DNA of 64,000 bases, taken from assembly GCA_012295275.1 (NCBI GenBank), contig CM022670.1, positions 33,273,438 to 33,337,437 of the forward strand, given 5' to 3'. Position 1 is the stretch's first letter; each line of letters begins with the position of its first letter. The position numbers were made by a program, and so were the translations under genes. A model generated the notes under the pieces. That model ran no database searches. It was not told the origin of the DNA and saw only the letters and a program-made list of their open reading frames with translations. Of the stretch, positions 1 through 12,600 are shown one piece after another. This stretch comes from Chrysomallon squamiferum. Lineage: Eukaryota > Mollusca > Gastropoda > Neomphalida > Peltospiridae.

Positions 1-560
1 ATGAACTGTCACGGATATAATTAGATATATTTTGAACATTCATGATTTAAGCCGATTATACAATATTAAATATTAGTGTAGGTACGTATTTAGGTAGGTG
101 TGGGTGCGTATGTGTATGTATGGGGGAAGACTGACGCAACTTCATAAATTCATATTAATTAAGTATTCTACAAGCGTATTAACCGCATTTAATGAAGGAA
201 CGGTTGTATTTCTAGTTTTTACAGTATTGTCGTGAAACTTCAGAACCTTTCAACTTATACTAAACATTTCACGAATGTATGCCATAGACCGCTTACAAGA
301 AATCTACGTTATATACATGCATTGCAACTTGACACGAGGTGCAATCATAAAATGACTTCTCGTGTTCGACGTCTTTTGAGTGGCCCCGCTGGCTAAAACT
401 GAGGTTATTAAAACACAAAGAGCTTTAATAAATTATTGTTATTAGTCAGGTGTAGTCTGTAACTGCTCTGAATGCCTCTGTGGTATAAATAAATAAAAGA
501 TATAAATCAAACATACAATACGGGACTGAACGCTTCAACGCGCTGTTTGTGAAGGTTTCA
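1..560. other. CpG-richer flank, possible promoter or exon of an unseen neighbouring gene
   Basis: The stretch has more than 20 CpG dinucleotides, far denser than most of the window, and ends near 560 where the AT-rich background resumes. No open frame with a recognisable protein is visible and no splice pattern could be followed. In invertebrates such CpG-retaining stretches often mark promoters. A repeat copy is an alternative. It is separated from TMEM234's end by about 1.4 kb of low-complexity AT-rich sequence in which I see no gene. Confidence 0.3.
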
Positions 561-1718
561 TGTTCAAAATATATTGGCAAGTGAATGTAGGTTATTTTTA
601 CAGGCAGTGGAAAATTAATATAAATAATGTACATAAATAAAAAGAAATATAAAAAAAACTATTTGAATTAAAAACAAAAATAAAATAAAAACGTATATAT
701 ATGTATGTATATATGCAAGTATTTATATGTACATATTTTTTAATTCAAATATTTATGTTTTCTTTATTTATATATATATATATACCATATAATTACAATA
801 AGCTACTATATTTTGCATGAACAATAAAAAAGTGATAACAGTCTGAAAAACTTTATAAATTTGCCAGTAACTTGTTGCTGAGTACTAATCTTTGCTAATT
901 ATAATGTATAACCATTAAATAAAACACTTGATGAAACATACATTGCTTCTATTTTGTATGTAGAAGTGTCAATAATCAACAATGAAATATCAAAAAAACC
1001 CAAAACATACAGTAATATAGAGTTCTCTGTATGAAATTATGTCATGAAAAAGATAAAGTGCTAGTATCAAAACAACACTGAGAGCTAAATATATTGTTGT
1101 TCTGCTTTATTAAGAAACACAATCCCTTTGTAATATTTAAAATATTAAATGTATTGAAGCTATTTATAAGTTTTTAATGAATTATGTTTTGCTGACCATA
1201 ATGATATCATGTTTTTTATTCTTTACCCCAAAATTTGGATATGCACCCGAGAAGATGATAGATTTCTTCTGTAGCAGTTTAATCCTTTTGTTAGTAACTT
1301 GTAAAAATGTGATATATTCTTTTGTTTCTGGGCATCTGAAGCTGCATCTAATATGTATGTGTGTGTTTCATTAAAAAGTTAAATGTAATTTCATCATCTA
1401 CTTGATATATATTATTACTTATCAAAATATGATCATAATGACAACTAGATGTAAATACATTAGAAATTCTTTAATTCTGAAATAATGATTTGTGAAAAAG
1501 AAATTTTCCAAGCACTTCAGCATTTAAATGTTGAACAGAACATCCCCAGACTCTCTGCCAGTGGCTCACTTTAAGTTACAGCAGTCATCATTATTTTACA
1601 GATTTTGATTAAATTAGAGAACTGAGCTATAGGGTTTAGCTAAATACAGGTGCTAACTGCTGCAGAATACAATAACTACAACATTTTTTTAAATTATTAT
1701 TATTTTTTTTTTTTTATC

Positions 1719-1724
1719 TTTATT
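1719..1724 (-). terminator. Candidate polyadenylation signal of TMEM234
   Basis: AATAAA on the minus strand (TTTATT on the plus strand) lies 211 bp past the TMEM234 stop. In such AT-rich sequence the hexamer occurs often by chance, so this is only the nearest plausible candidate. The true cleavage site cannot be decided here. Confidence 0.25.
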
Positions 1725-1934
1725 TATACAAAAATAAATAAATAACATGCATACATTAATTTTCAACAAGATTGTGTTTTTGAGGTAATTGGATGAACAA
1801 GTGTCATGAGTGAGATTAATAAAGACATAATTTAGTCTTCTGTGAACACTGATGGTGATGCAGATGATGATGGTAGTCTGAGCATGATTCTCTCTGAAAG
1901 ACTGGGTAACTGGAAAGTGATGTTTGTGAATATG

Positions 1935-1999
1935 TCAAGATTTGCTACAGACACACAGCACTACACCAGCAACAACCAGAAACATACCAGCATAAGTCT
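1935..1999 (-). CDS. TMEM234: TMEM234 coding exon 5 with stop codon
   Basis: After TTGTTTTCAG the exon starts AG, completing GAG (Glu109). It reads TYAGMFLVVAGVVLCVCSKS and ends TGA at 1937-1935. This corresponds to the human AVAGMVLTVIGISLC segment, the last membrane helix. The protein stops two residues after the conserved Cys-rich end, so the vertebrate hydrophilic tail is absent. The 3'UTR follows towards lower coordinates. Confidence 0.93.
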
Positions 2000-2168
2000 C
2001 TGAAAACAACAAATATATAATAATTAATTTCTTTTTTAAACAAAATGATAATATCATTTAATTTACTTAGTAATGGATTTTATTAAAACTTTAATTTCCA
2101 AAATGTTTTTGCTAAGCTTATCTTCAGTTCAGTTCTCTCTCTCTTTTTTCTCTCTGTATGTATGCATA

Positions 2169-2212
<44 letters not shown>

Positions 2213-3274
2213 TGAAATATGTGTGTGTTTGGAACATATACAATTTAAATAATAATAAAATAGTATGTAAAAACATTAAATCTCTGAACAGTAAAATAAA
2301 CTACAGTTAAAGATCAGCACATTTCCTTTGATGAAACTTGTCAAAAATCTTTATTTTACACAATCTAATATATATTAATATGATTATTAGAATTGTGTTA
2401 TTTATAGAAGTACTTAAGAAGAAAAAAAATATATAATAAAATTATTACATTGTTATTTATATGTCAAAAATTGTATTAATTAAATTCATTAAAAGTCTTT
2501 AAAAATATATAATACATACATATATATATATAATTATTTATTTACTATAAATGAAAGCTAAAAATCACATTTATTACATAGATTAATTTTTTTTATTTCA
2601 TCTGCATGTTTTGAAAAGCATCATAAACTGATTTGTTTTTAAAGTGGAATGTCTCTCACCCCAGTGCTGTATTTTTTCTCCAAGCAGTCTGCCTGACAAG
2701 CTGGTAAAGATGAATGTAAGTGAATTTGTTAGAGGAACAGCAAGAGTAAGATCTGTGAAAAAATGTAACGTAATGAATTAAGATATTAAAACAAAAACAA
2801 TGATAGCAATAATCATTTTCATGCCTCAGTGAGTCAATTAATACTTTATTTCCTCTGCAAAAATTGGTGAGTGCAAAACAAAACAAATTATATAAAATAT
2901 CTATTTCCCACCCATTCTCAGCAACTGATCTAAGTTCTAATAGTATGGTTATTTATAAAATACCTGTATCAGTTTCATAGACGTATTCTTAACAGTTGTA
3001 GGTTATGGCTAAAATATAACTCAAGTTTGCATTTAATAAAAATGGAAAACAAATCACATTTATGGGTCATAAAATATTACCATGATAGCATGAATATTGT
3101 TTTAGGACAATTCCCCCCAACCCCAAAAAGAAAAAGATTAGATTCAATAAATCCTTTAAATAAGCAGAAAATAATTTTTCAGTTTGACAACTGTTACTTA
3201 CCAGCAGACGCAAGAGTTATGTAATACAACACGGATCCAAACTGATTCACAATAAATGGCAGGATATACTAGAC

Positions 3275-3313
<39 letters not shown>

Positions 3314-4383
3314 ATAACAGTCTTATCAGACAAAAAACAATAAAAGAATTCTAATATTTCTTTTTGCTAATGTCACATTTAATTTCCTTTGAGGCTGTTT
3401 CAAATAAAGATGCAGTCTGAGATGCAAAAATAATGTCTGGTCATTTCTTGTTTATATAATATTTATATTTGCTGTAAGTTTCCTAAAACTGCTAGCTTAA
3501 GATTTTATTACTTTTAAGTGGATGGTTATTGAAAAAAAAATAATAACAATTACTATAGATAAATTTCTTTAGGAAATAATTTAAAAAGGAAAAATTAATA
3601 TCAGTGTTAATTATAATTAACTTTAAAAATTTTAATTATCTGTACTTTTCTGTTTTTATGCCTTCTTGTTGTTTTTTTGTGTTTTTTTTCTTAAATCTAT
3701 TTGACTATGTAAATACATGTATAGTAAATATACCTTCCAGTTGAAAAATAAGAAACTTAATTCAGCAAAAAATTGCTGGACTTGATTATCTTTCCTGATT
3801 TTCTCAATTCCTTTGCTACCTCTTTTAATAAAAGGATTTGTAAAACCCCAAAAAGCAGCAACAGTCACAAGCCAAAATGCATTTTCTGATAGAGATAAAA
3901 ATATAATAATAATAATAATAATTTAATATTTTTTTTATATTTTCTGTAATTACAAAAATTATTATTAATTTAATAATATTTATAAATATTTTCTAACTGT
4001 ATATATTCTTTATTTTAATAATGCAAGAATGTAACCTTTTTAATTATATTATTGTGAATGAGAGAGTAAATACTATTTTGGTTTTCAAAGGCAACCCCCC
4101 AAAAAAAAGTAAGATTATTTGAAAAATTATAAATTATCATTACTATTAATATTTTAAACTGCAGTATATTTGGGTCGAATGAGCTAATCAGACTAAAAAT
4201 ATTATTAATCAATTTAATGTAAGTAAGTAATACCACTACTACTACTACTAATTACTATAATAAAAAAGAAAAGGAAATAAAAAAGAAAAAAGATTGCAAT
4301 GATTGTTTAATTTTAATTGCTCATCAGTTAGAAAATAATTTAGCTTTACTGAAATGTAACTTATATGTACCCAAATTAGCCAT
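1935..4383 (-). CDS. TMEM234: TMEM234-family membrane protein, complete gene of five coding exons
   Basis: Joining minus-strand segments 4383-4371, 3885-3734, 3268-3202, 2752-2660 and 1999-1935 gives one 390-nt reading frame (129 residues plus TGA). All four introns are GT-AG (485, 465, 449 and 660 bp) and every codon phase matches. The protein reads as the small TMEM234 family of EamA/DMT-like membrane proteins: WGFTNPFIKRG at about 17-27, PFIVNQFGSVLYY at 59-71, DLTLAVPLTNSL at 78-89 and a final hydrophobic stretch at 111-126. Four hydrophobic segments (about 7-24, 56-77, 79-98, 111-126) fit a multi-pass membrane protein. It is somewhat shorter than human TMEM234, mostly because the C-terminal tail is missing. 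The molecular function of the family is poorly defined; a role in the kidney filtration barrier has been reported in vertebrates. The gene lies head to head with the PDZ scaffold gene. Exon 1 is the least certain part. Confidence 0.92.
2660..2752 (-). CDS. TMEM234: TMEM234 coding exon 4
   Basis: The 93-bp exon begins after TTTTTCACAG with AT, which completes GAT (Asp78) with the last base of exon 3. It ends TGG G before a GTGAGA donor at 2659. It encodes DLTLAVPLTNSLTFIFTSLS and then GRLLGEKIQHW, matching human [20 protein letters not shown] and GKALGE closely. It is in phase with both neighbours. Confidence 0.95.
3202..3268 (-). CDS. TMEM234: TMEM234 coding exon 3
   Basis: The 67-bp exon starts in phase 0 after GGTCTAG and ends in phase 1 at a perfect GTAAGT donor (3201). 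It encodes YILPFIVNQFGSVLYYITLA and the next two residues, the most conserved block of the family (human has MPFLLNQCGSLLYYLTLAS). The acceptor lies directly beside a tract of about 36 T on the minus strand (A on the plus strand, 3276-3311), an unusually long polypyrimidine tract. Confidence 0.95.
3734..3885 (-). CDS. TMEM234: TMEM234 coding exon 2
   Basis: The 152-bp exon runs from an acceptor (TCTATCAG before 3885) to a GTATAT donor at 3733. It supplies codons 5 (partly) to 55: first hydrophobic segment, the hallmark AAFWGFTNPFIKRGSKG, and a polar stretch ending FFNWK. It ends in phase 0. The open frame continues past the donor for about 25 meaningless residues, which marks the real exon end. 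Confidence 0.92.
4371..4383 (-). CDS. TMEM234: TMEM234 coding exon 1 (start codon, MANL + first base of codon 5)
   Basis: The ATG is the reverse complement of 4383-4381, followed by GCT AAT TTG G and then a GTACAT donor at 4370. The donor is weak at +4/+5. However, its phase (1) exactly fits exon 2, making codon 5 GAA (Glu). The spacing from Met1 to the conserved WG is 18 residues, against 19 in human TMEM234. The exon sits at the edge of the CpG-richer promoter stretch. The start of transcription upstream of 4383 is not defined. Confidence 0.7.
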
Positions 4384-5000
4384 TATCGCTTTGCGTCATC
4401 GCTGACTTAATTAAGTCTCGGTGCGGCTTGTTGATATTTACCTACGGTACCGGAAATAAAATGAGGAAGTTGATGAAGAATGTTTGGAATGCATTGATAC
4501 TAGCATTTAAACAACATATTATGTTTATAAATTAAGGACGAACGTGCTTTGAACATATATATCAAATTAACAACATATATCTTATTATAAAAGAAAGCTC
4601 ATTATCAGAAATTAAAATTTTTATTTTAGATCTCCTTTGATTGATTTTCAAATAAATAATGGTTCATTTTAGCAGATACATTTTTAGATAGTACTGATCT
4701 TATCGGTCGTTTTGCGCATGTGCAGAAAGTCACGTCCGAGATAAACAAGTGTCTTTGCATCGCCAGATTATTACTTGTTGATTAATGGTATTTTATATAT
4801 ATATATATGGATTACAAATATATAGTTAACAAAACATAAATTTTTATGACTATTTAGTGTTTTATATACAGCGAGTGTGAACGGTACAATCACTAATTTT
4901 CATTTCAATATATGAAAAGTTTCTCGCACTGACTGCTCAAGGTTCTAACCTCTTGCACTCGCCATCTCTTGATCGCTGTCTAGAATCTAATTTAGATTTT
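4384..5000. promoter_or_regulatory. Probable bidirectional promoter between TMEM234 and MPDZ/PATJ
   Basis: The two genes diverge from here. Positions 4387-4452 carry seven CpGs in about 66 bp, and 4700-4765 carry six more, in an otherwise CpG-poor region. At 4713-4724 lies TGCGCATGTGCA, one base off the NRF1 consensus YGCGCAYGCGCR, followed by TCACGTCC, an E-box/CRE-like core. There is also TGCGTCA near 4391. A 5'UTR exon of the PDZ gene must lie upstream of 6601 and may start here, but I could not choose its donor. TMEM234's ATG is at the left edge. Confidence 0.5.
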
Positions 5001-6600
5001 CATTAATGATTTAAACACCTTTAATTACTTCTTTAGTCATTAATGCACATCCTATTAATGCGTTAATTAACTTGTTAAGTATATTTTAGTATGTGTTTTG
5101 TGAAATCGTAAGAAACTTGTTGAGCACAGCATTCTCAGATTCTGCAGATTATTATCATTATAATTAGAACAAGGAAACAAGTAATTTATTATTATTATTA
5201 TAATATTAATGAAATTTTTGCAATAATGATAATTTTTAATGACAGTTTTTTTTTTAACACTTAGACTGAAATAAATGGTTTTAATTATTAGATTAAAGAA
5301 AAGCTGGGTCAGTATTATTTTAATGTCCCTAAATACTAAAGTAAACAAATTTTTGAAATGTATTTTTTGGATGTTGCCCTATACCCAGATAATATAACAA
5401 ATTAGTAAGTATCAGATTTATCTGTATACTAGAAGTATTATATAAGCAAAATTAGATACAAGGTTTACTGAAATCACAGGACTTGGCAACATCATCATAC
5501 ATGATCAAAATCAGTTTTAAAATATCGTAAACTTATTCATATTATGGAATACAATTTAATAATAAAATTGCATGTTGTAAATAATCTATTTTATGATTTG
5601 AATAACATCATTTAATACTGAATATATTTGAATAATATCATTTATTACTGAATGCATTTTAGAAAAACAGATGTAATTGCTTAAAGATAATAATTATAGA
5701 TTGTGTTCAAATTCAAATTATTTTTAAAAATAAAACAACAAAAAAAACCAACTATCTAATCTTTTAAAATAATAGATATATTATTTTAAAAATTTTAAAA
5801 CAATAGATCCATTGCTGACTATTTCTAGACTTATCTGAGTATATGGATCAACCAAGACTTCTAGAAAATATATATTTTTAATATTCCAGGATTTATTTAG
5901 AAATCTGAAAATCAAAATAGGGAATTATCGTGGAAACTGGTTGTAAAATCACCTATGGTGCCCGTATGACCCTTGGGATAAACAGAATGAAATCAAAAAG
6001 AGCTAAACCCAACATTGTTTAATTAATTTATTTTTTTAAATTGTTATTCATTAGTCTTCATAAAATGTACTATTTATCTTTATTAATAGTATATTATTTT
6101 TTCCAAATCTTTTAATGAATGTTGCAGTCACAGTTTCCATATGAAATAAAAAATGTATGCGTGTGTCATTGATTTATATGTGTGTGTGTGTGTATATATA
6201 TATATATGTTTTTGTTATCAGAAACTAATGCTATAAAATTAAAATTCTTTTGGTAAATTGATATATAGTGCTTCTACATAATTAACATTAATTTTTTAAT
6301 TTTATTTTCATGACAAATCTTGCTGTGGTTTTAAGGAAGCAGAGTTTAAGTAGAAGAAAAAAGATGAGGATAATAACAAATTAATGTAATAATTAAAATA
6401 AAAGTACAGAAACACCTCAGTAATTATTTTAAATCACTATTTTTACAAATATAAATGCATACAGTATGTATCTGTAGATTTAAATGTTCATCTAGAAAAT
6501 CATTTCTATCACAACATCATTTTTTTTTTTCTTTCTCTGAAATTCTTAGAAGTAATATTTATACCTGTATGTTACTGTATTTATTTACTTGTATTTTCAG

Positions 6601-9600
6601 ATAAGACTTACAAGGTGATGATTGCTTAGACACAATCATGTCTCTTATTTCTGGTAAGTTTTGTGCATTGTTATGTACATGTTTTTTTCCTCTATCTCTC
6701 TCTTTCTAACTCTTTCTTTCTCTTCTATGAAGGCATATGAAGGAATAAGCTGAAATGTTTGGAGATGATGCAAATATTTTATACAGAATAATTATCATGT
6801 TGATATGTTCATGGATTTAATTCAAGTTAGCATTAAGTATAATCACTCTGTTTTTGTTAACTAGATATGAGAGAAAAACACTAGTGGTGAGAGTCAGAAA
6901 TAGATAAAAAAAGAAGAAAAAATTGTCATGATAAAGGCACCTGTTGTTAATAATTTTTTCTTACTTGTTTGTAGAGGGCTTTAAAAAAATATTTGTTCAA
7001 AGTTTTTTGTTTTTTAATGAAATCTTCTAACATTCAACAAATACTTCAACCATTGTAAGTTCAAAGAAATGAAGTCATAATAGTCTAGAATTTTAATTAA
7101 ATGACTCACTAAAGCAATGATCTTTTTTTTCTTCATTTATTCTAATAGGTTTATTTCTTCAAGAAACCAATTTTGAGTGGTTTCCCTTTATTTGGTTTAT
7201 AGGAATTGAATGTGTCAAAAAAAAAAAAAAAAAAAAAAATATATTTTGAGCATTACTTTCAGTCTTATCATTTATGCAGTGATTTTTTTTTTCTTTATAA
7301 ATTTAAAAACTTGTTACAGCACAGAGAACCTTTGTCATGACCTATATTTGTTAACACACTGCTCACAATAACAAGTAAACAAAGCGTTGTACTCAGATCA
7401 CTGAAAATATATCATTGTATCACACCTACACCTTGGATATTGATATCTAGATGCATGAAAAAATAAAATATAATAAAAATTAATATAATATAATATAATA
7501 TAATATAATATAATATAATATAATATAATATAATATATAATATAATATAATATAATATAATATAATATAATATAATATAATATAATATAATATAATATAA
7601 TATAATATAATATAATACAATACAATACAATACAATACAATACAATACAATACAATACAATACAATACAACACAGTGTAATGTAATGTACTATATAATCA
7701 TAAGTAAAACAAATAAATTAAAAATGAATAATCTAAAATAGAGAACAATTACAAAGTCCTTGTAAAATATAATTTATTCTGTTACCACTAACTATTGTTA
7801 GATAATGTATTAATCTATTATATTACAAACTTTTTTACAGCTTTTAACTTTCTCTTATCTAACTTCATTTCATTACCGATTATTTAAAAATATATAAACA
7901 AATGAGTAAGTAACTAAAATTCAAAATAACTACAAAAGTAGTTGAAGTACAGAGATAACATATTACATATTGCGTAGGTAATTAATGTGTGAATAAATTG
8001 TGTTACAATTATCATTAATATTCTGTTTAAAAACAAACAAAAATAACAAAGTAAAAATAGATAAAATTTTGCCTAATTGTTTGTATATTATTTCTTGAAA
8101 AGAGATATTTATAGTATTTTATAATTATTTAAAGGGAATAAATACATGCACACACACAAAAATAAATAAATACATTTGAGTATCTTTTTTATTAAAAATT
8201 AGCTCTACCTATCAAATAAACATTGTAGATAATGAGCAGGCAGCTGACTGCCTGGACAGGCTGCAGAGCCAGCTGTGGGAGAAAGGAGATCACAGTCAAG
8301 ATGACATTATATCCTCTGCCATCTGCATGATGGAGAGTCCACTGTTCCGCCAACTTCTCACTCTTCAGGAGTCCCTCCTGGAGCTGAAACAAGTCTCAGA
8401 GATGCACCAACTCACTGAGGACTCTTTCAACTTCGCAGCATCTGGAGAGTTGATACTCTCAACTCCAGCAAGCTCCTTGAACAACATGGAGGTCAGTGAG
8501 AGTGCCACTCTCAACATACGTCCACCTTATCCTGGCAGTGCCATCTCAACTCACAGTTACGCTATTGAGTTCCAAAGAGCCATCGAGAAAGCTGCTCAAG
8601 GAAGAGAGGTGGAGACTATCAAGTTGTTCAAACCTGAGAACTGCTCTCTAGGGTTCAGTGTAGTTGGACTGAAGAAAGAAGATTGTGGTGAACTTGGAAT
8701 TTATGTTCAGGACATCCAACCAGGAGGGATTGCAGCCAAGTAAGTCCATTTGTTTATTTTGTTCTTTTTTATAGGTATTCAGGATTTCTGAACAGAGAAA
8801 TTCAAAATATCAGCATAGAAATGTATACATCATTTACAGTTTCTAAATAGATAATACAAAATGTATTATAAATTAAAAATAAATACATACCTATGTACTT
8901 CCCTATACTTCAGTAATACACATGCAATACTTCAGAATTAAAAATGTGTGTAGAGGTAAATGTTTGGTGTAGAAACTGATCAGAACTAGTTACATCATTC
9001 ATGAAATAACCCAGAGGTAAATGATTCGTTTTGGTCCAGACAATTTTAAAAATGGATTTATTTTAACCAAAATATTTTGAATTACAATCATAATTACATG
9101 ATCAATCATTATGGTTTTTTAATGCTTTTATGGTAAGTGTACTGTTATAACATTAAACATGATTTATGTTTTTCAAAGATACATCTATACTAGACTTTTC
9201 TGTTCATTTTAGAGAGGTAGCCATTAATATTAATTATTCATGAACCATACATTTTGATTTAAACATTCATAAAAGGTAATCTGGCAACTATTTATTAGAT
9301 TTATTTAAATTGGATACAGCTTAATAATTAGTATGGTTTGAAAACAATTTAAATGTATACAGTTTTTAATATTTCACCTAGAACTAATTCACTAAGGAAA
9401 TTACTGTTTTGGTTTAGATTTGTAACTGTCAGATGTGTTGATCCAAAACAGCTTGCAAGAAATAACAGTTTATTCCATAATGTGTAATTTCTTTCTCTTG
9501 ATATATCAGTTCATTAATAGTGTGAAATCTCTTAGCAAATATATCACTGTGATAATAAAATGATTAACTTTTGCTTAGTGTTTCACAAGCACATTTTTGT

Positions 9601-12600
9601 TATTATTATTTTTTTTTATATAATTGAAATAATATATATTCCATCTCTCTATCTCTCTCTTTTTTTTTTTTTTTTTTTACTAATGCAAACACATTCTATT
9701 TTTCTGTTCTTGTTTGTTTGTTTCTATTTCTAGTATCAAAAGCAAGTTTTACATCTGTTATCATGTTTACTAACAATTCAGATAAAAAGCATATTTATTT
9801 GGAAATAAACTCATGTACTTTGACAAATATGTTTTGTCTACAAGACTCATTTTTATTTTTGCCTTGTGCTTGCATTTATGCTAAAATTAGTTGACATCAA
9901 TTCCTAGATACAGTATATTTTAAATGTCATTACCAGTCACGGCATATTTCCAAACTAGTACTGATGTTCGATGTAAGTGACAGTAGACTTACACCTAGTG
10001 ATTATTGTTATGTTGAATATCTATGGATGTTTCCTGAATAAAACTAAACTCAATATAGACTGAAGACTATGTAATTATTTATATCAACCAGTTTCCTTTC
10101 AGAATCAAAAACTATTATTATTTTATTTTATTTTTGTTGATGTTAATCCTTTTATATGACAGTACAAATGTGTCATGATTTGTTGAGATAACCTAATTTG
10201 TTTTCAGTTCTGGCAATACTCCTGAGGACCAACTTTCATTACTTTTATTACTGCTTCTCTGTATTTCCTGAAGATTTCCGTTCCCAATAAAAGCTCACAT
10301 TATTGCATGGGACGTAGGTAATTTGAAAGATGCTGGCTGCCTAACATTCTATGGGAAGTGATCTTCAGTATTCCAATTTGCTACTTGATCTTAGATTGCA
10401 ATATCCTAGTAAGATCTGCCACATTGTTTGCCTAGTCCTTGATCTCAGACTGCTGTCCTCATATAGCAGTAAGAGCAATGATTAAATCATTTGTAAAGTG
10501 TGCACAATTCTGGTCCTGTCTTGTATGGACATTCTGACAATTATCCTTATACTGAAAGGCTGGTTAAGTTCGACAACCTTATGGGTTGTCTTGATTAGAA
10601 ATGTCTGTCCAAGTCAGAATTTTCTGTCTGTAGCAGATGGTATAGGACATGAAGTAGATGTAAAAAGAACTTAAAGTCATGCTAAGTGTTGTTGCATCAG
10701 TGTCAGATTTTTGTTTTTTGTTATCTGAATTGTTGTTGTTTTTTCCAGTAAAATCCTTGAACAGGGATAAAAATTTAACATGTTCTGGATTAAAAAAGCT
10801 TTTGAAATTATAATTAGACTTTATTTTTTTTTTATTGTCTTTAGACACTGGCCATTATTACTATTTTTAGGAATCACAAAACCAAATATTTACTGATAAT
10901 GATTAAATTATTATTATTGTTGTTGTTGTTGTTGTTGTATTAATCCTTGATAGGTTAATTAAACAAAACAGTATGGGATGAAATGAATATGGAAAAAAAT
11001 ATATATATTAAAAAAATAAACATTAATGAATCTGTTCAGACAAGAATGGGGAAACAAAATCCCAAAACAATGACAATAACCCATCTCAGAATAATCTTAA
11101 ACATCAACCTTTCCCCCAAAAACCCCCTGAATTTTTTTTTTTTTATTGTTAACAATCTTAAGTTAAATTCAAATATTGGTTAATGTTGCTCTTTAGGTTA
11201 CATATATATATATATATGGTATAGCTTAACTTATATACAGACCTTTTACATTTAAAAAATAGCATTAAGTTTAGCAAGTAAAATAATAGTAATACAAATA
11301 CAGATATATTATTAATTTTAATATAATTTATTCTGAAAAAATTAATATAATAATAATAAAAATAGATTTAGAATATATAAAATATAAAAAAAAAAAAAAA
11401 AAAAAAAACTATTTTACCAGAAGATATAAAATAAATACAAACATGAATGTAGTACTTTTGATTATTTTTTATCAGATATGTATATTAATTACATATCACC
11501 AAAATAAAAGTATACGAAGATTGGTATATTCATGAAATATTAATGAGTATACATTTTAAGTTTGTTTTTGGGGTGATCAAATTTTATTTATTTATTTTTT
11601 TAATTGTAATATTTAGATGCTTAAATATTCACAAATGCTTGAATAACTAATTTACAAATTCTTGTATGAAATATTTACAAATAAAAGCACATTACTAGAC
11701 ACTCTGTTGTGAAAAATCATATGCAGCAAAGCCTGTCAGTACCTTGATGCAGATATCTAACAGACAATGAAATATGCTGATAACTATAAAGAAATTCAAT
11801 ACACATCAATTGGTGAACAGAACTTGATGGTAGTCGCATGGATTATTGCTGCTGCAGAAATCAATACAGGGTTGTCTCTCGTTAAGTGCAGTAGCCACTA
11901 GATGTCGTTAGTACTGAAATGTCAATATCCATGGAATGCCGGATCATCGGTAGGGCTTCCCTTGAAATCTTGGCAGGCTGGGAATTCTCATTACGATCTT
12001 GTGTGATCTCTTGTCTTCATTTTTTTTCCCTTTCTATACAAAGGGAAATATTTGATGACACATGGCAAATGAAAAATAGAGATTTGAAAAGGATGATAAA
12101 TATCTTTTTGAGGCGTTATGAAAATTGATAGATGAATCTGGATAGACGGTATTGTTTGTGTGACGTTATGCTATTAGAACACACACAGAGAGAATACCAT
12201 TGTGATTGTATTGATCTTTGAAAGCGGTGAGATAGAAAGGCCTGCATGTTACCACAATTGTAAGCATTACGGCACTAGCACGAGAATCTGGGGTGGGAGA
12301 GCAGGGATAACAGACACTTAAAACATCCGCCACTAGGCATTTTTCATTGTAGTGTTCTTCCCATTGAGTGACTGACTGACTGACTTGACCAAAGGCAAGC
12401 ACTGAGCTATTATGGGATGTTGCAGAGCTTGGATAATTAACAGTGGAGCCAGGAATGGCAGTACACACACAGGGTACCTCTGACTAAAGCATTTAGGCTA
12501 CATCTGTTGGCCTAACTGTGGGGTCACGTTGTGAGCTGTATTGATGGATGCCAGGACCACCGGTTTCCCATCACACCGAATAATGTATCAATTTAATTAG

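Noticed and set aside
7398-7673. Three overlapping minus-strand Tyr/Ile/Leu frames
   Set aside because: Artefacts of the pentanucleotide array.
8327-8743. Translation start at Met39 (8327)
   Set aside because: It would remove half of the L27 domain. The frame is open upstream to the acceptor and an upstream exon supplies a proper start.
12166-12468. 100-codon minus-strand frame in a GC-richer island
   Set aside because: No recognisable domain, no splice partners, and ordinary length for a chance frame in sequence with fewer stops. Kept only as part of a possible regulatory island.
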